From: Candidatus Auribacter fodinae
GTDB taxonomy: Bacteria > Auribacterota > Auribacteria > Auribacterales > Auribacteraceae
Direction of reading: 5' to 3'
Assembly: GCA_003599815.1 (NCBI GenBank)
Contig: QZJZ01000043.1
Span: forward strand, 1-60,208
Length of the DNA stretch: 60,208 nucleotides
Positions 1 to 8,500 of this stretch are shown piece by piece. The position numbers were made by a program, and so were the translations under genes. The notes beneath the pieces were generated by a model. That model ran no database searches, was not told the DNA's origin, and saw only the letters and a list, made by a program, of their open reading frames with translations. Every line of letters begins with the position of its first letter. The stretch's first letter is position 1.

Positions 1-110
1 ATCGTCACTCTCTCCTACACCGCTAAAATCAAAAGTTATTACATTATAATTTGCTTTGTTAAATTCGCTAGCTATTTTATCAAACTTATTTTGTTTTTCT
101 TCTATTCTTT
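1..110 (-). pseudogene. alpha/beta-hydrolase fragment, 5'-truncated, running off the left edge
   Basis: Seen: on the minus strand one frame is open from position 147 to base 1 and encodes a stretch ending FDFSGVGESDD. It is preceded by a helix (KFDKIASEFNKANYNVI). Known: this helix-strand-G-x-G-x-S-D pattern is typical of serine aminopeptidase-like alpha/beta hydrolases, where an HG oxyanion motif should lie about 15-25 residues earlier. Here the frame is cut off upstream: the region where HG should be overlaps the 3' end of the small secreted-protein gene in another frame, a TGA lies at 148-150, and there is no ATG. The remainder of the gene lies outside the window. Inference: this is a hydrolase that lost its N terminus, or less likely one with a sequencing frameshift in the A-rich stretch at 90-120. 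A non-ATG start giving a shortened protein cannot be excluded. Confidence 0.5.
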
Positions 111-512
111 CTTTTCTTTTATGCCGTAAATAACACCCTCTCCGCCATCAAGGCTACGAAAAATACCGCCAATAAATGTACCGTCGTGATTCAGGTTTAA
201 TGAACAACGGAGGACTCTTTTTTCGTAAGAAAAAGTCATTTCAATTAACGTCCCTTTCACTAAACCGCTTACTCGCCCAATCTGTGTTTCATTACCTTCC
301 AAAGCTTTTCCGTCGATGCGGCCATTCGATAAATCCTGAGTGATATTGATGGTTGTTTCTGATTCAAGCCCTTTATTTGTTCCTCGCACAACTTCCGTGT
401 AAAGAGTCCATTTTCCATCCAGAGTATCATCAGCACTCGAGACAGCAGGGGATAAAACCCCGGCAATCATTAGAATTAAAAACGCTGTAGCTAAACTTTT
501 CATTAATTTCAT
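102..512 (-). CDS. small secreted protein of unknown function
   Basis: A 136-residue protein with a clear N-terminal signal peptide: KLMK, then a hydrophobic core of about 15 residues, with likely cleavage after VSSA near residue 26. The mature part begins DGKWTLYTE and contains alternating beta-strand-like segments with GxW near its start and GTFIGG and GEGVIYG near its end. This suggests a small beta-barrel (lipocalin-like) fold, which is inference only; I do not recognise the family. The start is supported by AAGGAG (complement of 521-526) eight bases upstream of the ATG. The gene follows the DUF4921 gene by 17 bases and its ribosome site lies in that gap, so the two are probably co-transcribed. 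It ends with a TAG inside an A-rich stretch that overlaps the hydrolase fragment in another frame. Confidence 0.75.
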   Translation of the reverse strand: MKLMKSLATAFLILMIAGVLSPAVSSADDTLDGKWTLYTEVVRGTNKGLESETTINITQDLSNGRIDGKALEGNETQIGRVSGLVKGTLIEMTFSYEKRVLRCSLNLNHDGTFIGGIFRSLDGGEGVIYGIKEKKE

Positions 513-529
513 ACAGATCTCTCCTTGAA

Positions 530-1861
530 TCAGTTTTTGGGATTGCCTTTCACGTATTTAAGACTGTTTGGTTTGCACGGGCATTCAAAGGCAATAGGAA
601 ATTCCTCAATTTTCCCCTTATTTTTCAATTCAAATAAACGAGGAACGATCACATCTCTCAGGTCTTCAGGACTCATGGGGTTTACATAAATTTTAGTGCC
701 GCCTTCAAACCCTGCAGGATTGTTAGTCCTCCATTTGATAAGTATATGCCATGGTATATTTTCTGTTGCGTCTATCGGAGTACAATACCATTCCTCGTTA
801 CATGGGATGTGACTGCCCATAGCCGCATGGCATGCATGTACTATATCACTTATGCCGCGAATTTCCTCAGGAGTATGATTCTGAGGTAAGGCATGCTCAC
901 TTTTGGAATAAATTGCCAAAGTCGGGTATCTGTGACCGATTTCAGCGAAAGCAATGGCATGATCATTCTCTGCGAATACCAGATTATGGTAACTGGCAAA
1001 ATTAGCCGCTTTTTCGTTATAGATGTTTTTATTGTGGCGAACAAGCTGGATTTCCCGTTCCAAAGCGACACCCCATTCATCAATCGCCACCAACTGTTTA
1101 TGCAAATGGTCAAAACTCGCTCCAGCAGAAGCCAGCCAGTTTTGAAAAACGGCGACTGACCGCACATAGCGATTCACCGCATACATATTTTTCATGGTCT
1201 CAATAGTAAACATGAAATAGTGAAAATGTTCTTCAGGAGTCAGTTCCCCTGAAGAACATAACTGAACATCATATTCTGCACCATCAATATAATGCCGGCG
1301 AGCGACAATCAGTTCGTGTCCTCCTCCAAAAAAACTATCTGCCATTTTCAACTTCTCGTCAAGACTAAGACCGGAGATATACTTTTCGGACTTCCCAAGT
1401 AATTTCAATTTAAAATTAAGCACGCTGACAATATGTTCTATTCCCTCGGATGTACTGAGATAATCATTTTTATGGTCAACACACTCTTTGGGCATTGAAT
1501 GATGATAGTTCTTCACCCAATAATCATAAGAAATAATCTCAAATAAATTCGGAATACAACGGAATTCAGCAACAGTATCAAAAAGATTCTCAGCACGAAC
1601 TGTTTTGATCGTTTCAAATTTATTCTTTTTCTTTATAACACGTGCTTTTTCAGGAGGAGTATTAAGATAATACTTTTCGCAGAAATCACAGAAATCTTCT
1701 TTGCCGTTTCGTGAAACTTTTTTTGACGTTTTTGGAATCTCATTGGCAATTGGTTTATTGCTCCTGCCGGGCACAGTCCAAACTTCAGTACCAGTGAAAG
1801 GGTTGACCTGCTTTATTGTCCCATCAGGCATTTTATGGTAATTCTCAAATAAGTTGCTCAT
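530..1861 (-). CDS. DUF4921 family protein, galactose-1-phosphate uridylyltransferase-like
   Basis: A 443-residue cytosolic protein with no signal peptide. The N terminus reads MPDGTIKQVNPFTGTEVW followed by PGR, which I recognise as the hallmark of the DUF4921 family. A Cys-x-x-Cys pair (C58, C61) may bind zinc. DHLHKQ at 251-256 resembles the active-site histidine motif of GalT/HIT-superfamily nucleotidyltransferases (H-x-H-x-Q). Known: GalT-like enzymes transfer nucleoside monophosphate through a histidine; the substrate of DUF4921 proteins is not something I can state. A second Cys pair (ECPCK) lies close to the C terminus. The start is supported by AAGGGGGG just upstream of the ATG (complement of 1866-1873). 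It is the first gene of a two-gene unit with the small secreted protein, read from a promoter at 1889-1917, divergent from the STAS gene. Confidence 0.8.
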   Translation of the reverse strand: MSNLFENYHKMPDGTIKQVNPFTGTEVWTVPGRSNKPIANEIPKTSKKVSRNGKEDFCDFCEKYYLNTPPEKARVIKKKNKFETIKTVRAENLFDTVAEFRCIPNLFEIISYDYWVKNYHHSMPKECVDHKNDYLSTSEGIEHIVSVLNFKLKLLGKSEKYISGLSLDEKLKMADSFFGGGHELIVARRHYIDGAEYDVQLCSSGELTPEEHFHYFMFTIETMKNMYAVNRYVRSVAVFQNWLASAGASFDHLHKQLVAIDEWGVALEREIQLVRHNKNIYNEKAANFASYHNLVFAENDHAIAFAEIGHRYPTLAIYSKSEHALPQNHTPEEIRGISDIVHACHAAMGSHIPCNEEWYCTPIDATENIPWHILIKWRTNNPAGFEGGTKIYVNPMSPEDLRDVIVPRLFELKNKGKIEEFPIAFECPCKPNSLKYVKGNPKN

Positions 1862-1888
1862 AACACCCCCCTTGATAAAAACAGATAT

Positions 1889-1917
1889 AATATAAACATA
1901 TTTTATGTTTATGTTAA
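1889..1917 (-). promoter_or_regulatory. predicted sigma-70-type promoter of the DUF4921 gene
   Basis: On the minus strand TTAACA (1917-1912) and TATATT (1894-1889) are separated by exactly 17 bases, about 28 bases upstream of the start codon. The whole intergenic region is very AT-rich, so chance matches are easy. The position and spacing are good, and an inverted repeat fills the spacer. Confidence 0.4.
1892..1912. promoter_or_regulatory. perfect 8-bp inverted repeat, candidate operator
   Basis: ATAAACAT and ATGTTTAT form a perfect 8-base inverted repeat around a 5-base centre. It occupies the spacer between the predicted -35 and -10 boxes of the DUF4921 gene, a classic place for a repressor site. 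The flanking AT-richness means a chance origin is possible. No regulator of matching type is encoded in the window. Confidence 0.35.
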
Positions 1918-1958
1918 TGATTATATATAATTATTTGTTAAAGAAAAGCATTTTTAGT

Positions 1959-1988
1959 TTGACGGACTTCTTAAGTTTATCGTAATTA
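1959..1988 (+). promoter_or_regulatory. possible promoter of the STAS gene
   Basis: TTGACG (1959-1964) and TAATTA (1983-1988) are 18 bases apart, about 100 bases upstream of the STAS start codon. The -35 box is good and the -10 box is moderate. The rest of 1862-2091 is AT-rich and shows no other gene. The implied leader of about 95 bases has no structure I can recognise. Confidence 0.3.
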
Positions 1989-2091
1989 TACACTTTAACT
2001 TTATTAAGTATTTTCTATTATATTTTTCTTGATTTATAGATATTTTTTTTGATAAGTTTAAAAAAATTTACTAAAAGGATGTATTGTAAAG

Positions 2092-2418
2092 ATGAATATT
2101 GCGCAGCGTACATTTGATTCATGGATTATTCTGGACCTGAACGGAAAACTCAACGAGGTAACTGCTAAAAGCCTGACAGAAAAAGTTCAAGAATGCCTAA
2201 AAAACGGTCACATCAATTTAATACTGAATTTTAGAGGTATTGAGTTCATCAACAGTCCCGGACTGGGAACACTAATTTCTCTTACCAAGCTGATATCAAG
2301 AAACAAAGGCAAATTACGCTTAATCAATCTTTGCGGTTTTGTTTTAGAACTTTTTAAAGCAACAAAACTGAACACTGTGTTTGATATCTATTCTTCCGAA
2401 GAAGAAGCTATCAAGTAA
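2092..2418 (+). CDS. STAS-domain protein, anti-sigma factor antagonist-like
   Basis: A 108-residue single-domain protein of the usual SpoIIAA/RsbV length. It has the STAS pattern: strand (SWIILDLNGKL), helix, central strand (INLILNFRGIEFIN), then the loop S55-P56-G57-L58-G59 leading into the second helix, and a final strand-helix ending in DIYSSEEEAIK. Known: in partner-switching systems the motif is D-S-S/T-G-L-G and the second Ser/Thr is phosphorylated by an anti-sigma kinase to release the sigma factor. Here the Asp is Asn (N54) and the phosphorylatable position is Pro (P56), so classical control should be lost unless S55 substitutes. No kinase or phosphatase partner is encoded nearby. The ribosome site is weak: an AGGA lies about 12 bases upstream. 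The gene is divergent from the DUF4921 unit and convergent with the giant gene. Confidence 0.85.
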   Translation: MNIAQRTFDSWIILDLNGKLNEVTAKSLTEKVQECLKNGHINLILNFRGIEFINSPGLGTLISLTKLISRNKGKLRLINLCGFVLELFKATKLNTVFDIYSSEEEAIK

Positions 2419-2568
2419 TTATCTTCTGACTCTTTTTGTTACTAACCAAGACAAAATAATCCAGTGATACAGTTTGTTCTGGATCTTCCGCTTGTTTTTG
2501 TTAAACAAAGCTTTCTTTGCATACTCGGTTTTCGCGATTATGCAAATTCTTCCGCCATCTTCATCTTC
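2419..2568 (-). other. open minus-strand frame in the 3' gap, possible gene relic
   Basis: A 49-codon frame, open after a TGA at 2569-2571, overlaps the last 31 bases of giant gene 1 in another frame and ends with TAA at 2419-2421, directly abutting the STAS stop. It reads through an otherwise empty 119-base gap as a basic, partly hydrophobic sequence (EYAKKALFNKNKRK, then WIILSWLV, ending KRVRR). There is no ATG and no ribosome site. It may be the 3' relic of a gene replaced by the giant gene, or chance. Confidence 0.2.
2459..2484. terminator. weak hairpin between the convergent STAS and giant 1 genes
   Basis: ATCCAG and CTGGAT form a 6-base stem with a 14-base loop in the convergent 3' gap, 41 bases after the STAS stop and 54 bases after the giant 1 stop. 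On the minus strand it is followed by TATTTTGT, and on the plus strand by a loosely T-rich stretch. The stem is short, so it is at best a weak bidirectional terminator. Confidence 0.25.
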
Positions 2569-5500
2569 TCATATTCACGAAGATAAGTACTGCTGATCTT
2601 TTGCTTTGGCGGCTGTAAGACAAGATTCACCATAGAGCCCTGCAATTGTTCCTGAAAAACAGAATTACTTATAAGTTCATTCAGGAAAACATCGCCGAGT
2701 ATTGTGCCGAGAGCTTGGGTAAGTTGTTGTTTGAGACCCTGAATATTTAATGTATCGGTAACGGTTATATTGTTGTTCATCACCATCTGAACAATGGATT
2801 TGTAGAACAACTGCTGAAGTTCAAGTTCTGATAGGTCAATACCATATATATCGCGCAAACGGGCAATAAAATCAGTATTTTTCATCAGCTCCATAGAAAA
2901 ACTGTCTTTATAATCAGCCAACAACTGCATAATTTTTGTTTCATGATCAATTTGTACTTTACGAATATCTACAACACGAAGATCATTCGGTATCGCTTCA
3001 TACGGAGAAACAGCGCCGCGCACAAAAAGATTCAACCCGCCAACTAAAGTTGCGCCGAACATCGCCCCATCTTCCCCTTGTTCCAACTTTACATTAGGCT
3101 GAACGTTCATAACCTGAATGCCACGAGATCCAACTGCGCTGATTATCTCTTTATTATTGCGTGCATTTTCGTTAAGAATAATTTTAACATTATCGCTATC
3201 GATACGATATGTTTGCTGAACCGCATCTATCAAGTCTACAAAAGAATTTGTTCTGTCTGCAAAATCATTGCCGAATATATCAACATAGGAGGCAGATAAG
3301 CGCAACCCACTAAGCTGATCCTGAATATGAGAGGTATCATAAGAATCCGACAGAATAACAAACCGCACATCTTTGCCTTGCGAGCGCGACATTTCTCTCA
3401 GGAACTCGATTGTTTCTTTCACCATAAAGGTAGATTCATTCGAACTAATCGTGCCATCTTTTTTCGCCAGTGTATCGAAACTGATCGCAAACACATAACG
3501 ATCAGCCTTAGTTTCCTCAGATACAGAAGCCGGAGTCAAATCACGCAGCAATGTATCCCATAGCTGGCGCTTTTCTTCAGGAGCGATCTCGCTGACTCTG
3601 AACATATCAGTGCCTAATAATTCCTGTATCATTTGCGCAAAGACAACCCTTTTGTCTGTTACGGATGCCTGTTCTGCTATTTCCTGCAATAGAGGAGCTT
3701 TATCCACCATGATATTTGACCCGAGAAACTTGGTCAGCTCATCTTTAAAGGCGGGGAGAACAAGGCCCTTATCATCTACAAAAGCCTGAGAATATACCGG
3801 GTTCATGTCAACACCGAGATATGTGTGCGCCATCAACGATATAATTCCTTCACGAATATTTTTGGAATCAGTAATTCCATTACTGCGAAGCCGAGCCACA
3901 ATCTGAGGGACAACCGCTTCCTCAGTGCTCGCTTCAAGCGCTTCATCAAACAGGATGCCTGCATACGCTTTAAGTTTTTCGTCAACAATAAGTTTTCCGA
4001 TATTCTCTCCGGTAATAACAGACAACTGCTGTATAATCTTCTCAACGATGGGATAAGACTTAACAGTATTGCCGATAATATCAAAACTAATACCGTTTCC
4101 AACAATGTTGAATATCGATTCCACCAGTTCCCGTTGCTTTTCGTCCTGAATTTTGTCCAGAAGAACTGATTTCACCCGTGAATTTACATACGTTTCAGTG
4201 TACTGTGTAGCAATCACTGACATGTCATCTTTACTTTCACCTAGTACATCCTTCACATAATAGTCAATTTTTGAGGTCAAAGATGCCGCCGCGGTTATCA
4301 GGTTTTCTTCATTGGTTGAGTTAGCCAGCTCAGATAAAAAGTTTTTGAATGCCTCATTACGTTTAACATTACTTTTAACGACTTCAAAAAACTTTTTCCC
4401 AAGTTCTGCATCTTCAACAGATAAGACGCCGGAAACTCGTTTTAAAGACATGCGTATCAATTGCTTTTCATCGTCACTCAGTTCCTGCTGAAAATAATCA
4501 AAATTAGATTTTTTAACGGGCGATGCCTCAACAAGAATACGTGCATCAGTTGCTATGATCGAGTCGAATATTTCATTCAAGCCATTCAGATACGCTTGTG
4601 TCGCCTGCAATGTTTCCAGAGCAACTCCAGCAGGTTCATTTATCTCGTTGTTCATCTGTTGAAGCAAGCTTTCGAGGTTTGCTACCAATCCGGTTAAAGT
4701 ATCTCTGCGTGCCTCGATCTGGTTACGATGTTCAAAATAAAGCTCGCCGTTCAAAACAATATTAACAGTTTCAGTGGCTTTGAGGATCATTGACCGAACC
4801 GAACGAATCACCTCACGATTATTGCGCAAATTCTCATTCTGAACTAATTCCTGCACCGCAACCTTATTAAGAATGATATTAACAATAAACCGCAATCCTT
4901 CCATATTAACTTTATCAGGGTTAACTGGACGACGTTCACGGACAGCAGATATGTATTCTTCAACCATCTCTGCGGCCTGAGGATTTCGACGCTTTAAGAT
5001 CCAGAAACCTGTACTCGACAGGATTCCAGTGAGAACTTCTGTCAAATATTCATCTTTGGAAGAAATCTTTTCTACCGGAGTCATACCGCCGGGGAATAAA
5101 TCTTGTGTGGAAGGCATGTCAAACACAATACCTATTTCACGTAACGCATCGCTGAATAAAAGTTGGGTTGGATTTTCTATTCCCATCTGCGCCAGTTGTT
5201 TCTTTACGTTTTCAAGCGTCTCAGGATTGGTAATGTCTGTATCAGGCATCATGTAGACCACTCCATCGGAACCAACTCTGACACCTAAATTTTCTTTTAA
5301 TATCACCTGTTTCAGCACGGAAGCTTGTAAAGAAGGGACTGGCTGGAGTTTGTAGCCTTGAGCGGCGAGAATCACACTGCTGACTGCATCGACATCAATA
5401 AGATCCTGATACTGGCTTTCCAGCCATTGTACAAGGCTTGATTTTTGTGTATCTCGCTGTTGCACAACACTTGACAGAACACGTATTTCATCCTGACTTA

Positions 5501-8500
5501 ATGCATATGGATTTTCAATACCAACTGTCTTAATAGATTGAATTGTAGATTCGGTCAGACTCAGAGAGGATAAAGAAGCTATCTTCTCTTTTTGATCTAT
5601 CATTGTTGAAAACAATGTACTAACAGCATTCGCATAGGCTGAAGTCACTGCGGCTAGCGTAACAGGAGTCTGAGCTAACTGTTCGGGTGCGGTATCAGGA
5701 AGTAAAGCCTGCTTTATCTGATTAGTCAGGCTAATCTGCATCTGGGGAGGCAGATATGCGGATAGTTGCTTGCTCCACTCGCGCAAAGCAATGTTAACAT
5801 CCCCTTTATTCTGTTCGATGGCAATGACCAGATCTTTCGCAATAGGATATCCAACTTTCTGGTTCAAGATTGCCTCCACTCTCGGGCGCAAAACAGCGAT
5901 ATCCTGTTCAAATCCCCCCTGTGATACCTTTTGCAGGTATTGAAAGACATCCCGCAGTTCAACTATGTTAGTAAGATCTTTATTTGTTATTGGCGTACCC
6001 GCTTTCTGCAACTCAGACTGCCAGAAACTAAATAAACCTCCTATCTGGCTGGGCTGTCCGGCAAATGATGCCGCGGGCAGTTTCGAATCTCCAATCTGCT
6101 GTAATTGAAGGAGTTCAACTTGCGAATAATTCTGTAACGCGGGAATCAAAATCTGCTGAACAACATCAGCTGTCGTATTAAGAGAATCAATGTTTGAAGG
6201 CAATGAATACGATGCGTTAATCAGCTGATACGAGCCCGCACCTAAAAGGTCTTGTTGAGCAATACGAGTATTCAGTGATTGAAAATACCCGATCATTTCA
6301 GCAGGAGTTTCGGAAGCTGTTAATTGAGACACATGCTGGTTTATTGCTGAAGAAATAGTCTGCTGGAGGCTCATGTCAAACAAAGACTGCAGAGAATTCA
6401 GCCTCTGTTCATCCATCTGAAACAAGTTACTCAGTATTGTATCAAGTCCGGCGCGAACCAATCCTGCTTCATCTCCTTGCAATTCAGCAATACTGACAGC
6501 AACCGCATTGCTGACACCCCATTGTGCCTGTATGTCTTTAATTAACTGATCAATCGGTTTGTCTTTTGCCAGCTCAAGAAATTCAGTCATCATATCCATA
6601 ACAAAAGAATCAAATGTATACTGCTGATACCCTTTTTCAAACAAAGCGGAGAACAGACGGGTTTGCAGAGGTGAGGCGCCGACAACAATCTGATGTCCTT
6701 CTAAAATAAAGACTGTGGCGTCAGGATCAACCAGCTTAAAGAATGCTTGCAGTTTATCAATTTTCTTATTGTTTAATTCCATCTGAATGAAACCGGAAGA
6801 ATCAACAGAGGACAAGTTAAGGCTATCGCGCAGAACTGCAACTGATGGAATCGATGAAAGGCTGTCAAAAACACCCGGTTTTTTCAAATTGTCGACAAGA
6901 GTCTTTATAGCTGTTACCGGAGACCGTCCGTATGGCGCCTGTAATGCCATAAGAGTATCAAGTACCTGATTCTGGAGGGAAACCAGTTGATCAACAACAG
7001 CACGCTGTTCAGGATTCGTAACATCAGCAACTATGGTATTTTGTATATACCCCGATAAGCCGGCCAGCGTTTTTACCACTTCGATAGAAACCGCATCAGA
7101 AACATCTGCAGTCGCGGCGCGCGTATTTAAAGATAACAATGTTGCCATGAGAGATTCAATGTATGCAGGATTAGAAGCAACAGCCCCTGATTCTAAAGAA
7201 GCGCGGATCAATTTCAAGACATCCATCGTCTGTGCTTGCGTCTCTTTGGACAATTCTACTTCGTCCAGAAACGTAATCTTTTCACCCTTTAGCAGGTCAA
7301 TTGAAAGACTTTTCATTTGTAATGTCACAATGAGATCAGGATACTTATTTTCCAGTTCATCCAGCAAGGAAACTGCCGCGTCAAAATCCTGCCATTTTAG
7401 TAAAAGATCGACTTTCAAAAGTTGGATATCGCTGTAATACATATTATCTTTGGGTATGGTATTGATAACCGCGTTAATCGCTGTTTCCGCTTCAGCCCTG
7501 TCCTTATTCTGGTTTTCCGCTATTACAGCTTCAACTCGCAGCTTCCCGATGTTATCAATTAAATACTTTGACAATTCCTTGTCAGCCAGACGGATCACGG
7601 CTTCCTCAGCGCTTTTTAACATTTCACCGATCTTTTTGAAATCCGATGTACCGTTGCTGAGCATGGTTGAAACCTTCATAATGGTAAGGTCTGCTATTTC
7701 AGGCGCCTGTATCTCATACGCAACCGAAAGGGCAACATCAGTTATATCTGTTGCCACCTGATCGTAATACGCGAAAATTTCTTCACGCCCGCCCAGCCGA
7801 GCATTGCGTAAAAGCTCTTTCTGAGCCTGTGTAAGATTCTTAATATCCTCAATTAACAGAATCGGAGACGTGGTTCTCTGAGCAATAATCGCCGTCGCCA
7901 TTTGCTGGGCTTGCGCATTAGACTGGACAATGCCGGTATTAATAAGAACTTGCTCCAACTCAGGTTGCTCAAGTTTATTAATATCGGTTTTATCACCATT
8001 CTGCTGGGCCATTATGCGGTATGCTTTGGAAAGACCATAGAGAGCATCAATCTGTGTTGGCGCAAGCAGTGCCGCAAGATAAAACATACCCAGCAACTCT
8101 TCAGATTTTCGTTGAAGAGTTTTGCCGGTATATTCTCCGCCTTCGATTCGTTCCAGCAAATTCCCTCCGTCACGAAGCACGTCATCATAAATGTTAATTC
8201 CGCTTCCATACCGTGAAAATGACTTTAACATTAGTTCAGATATTCTATTACGAACTGGAACTGAAAAACGGCTTAATGAGGGTCGTACAGCATCAAAAAG
8301 CGGATCACCATACAGTAATTTTCCTGAATCCATATTGTCTTCCCATATCGATTCAGAAACGTTCCATTGGCCGCTCACATCAGACAAATCCAATGATTCG
8401 CGTAATGCGGGAATAAATGTTACAGGGTCAATACCAAGTCTGTTTAAAGTAACATTAAATTCTTCCCATCGCATCTCCTCCCCATTAACATGAACGAATT

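Noticed and set aside
90..125. Programmed -1 frameshift joining the small secreted protein to the hydrolase fragment
   Set aside because: No X-XXY-YYZ slippery heptamer in the right phase is present, and the fusion would lack the hydrolase HG region.
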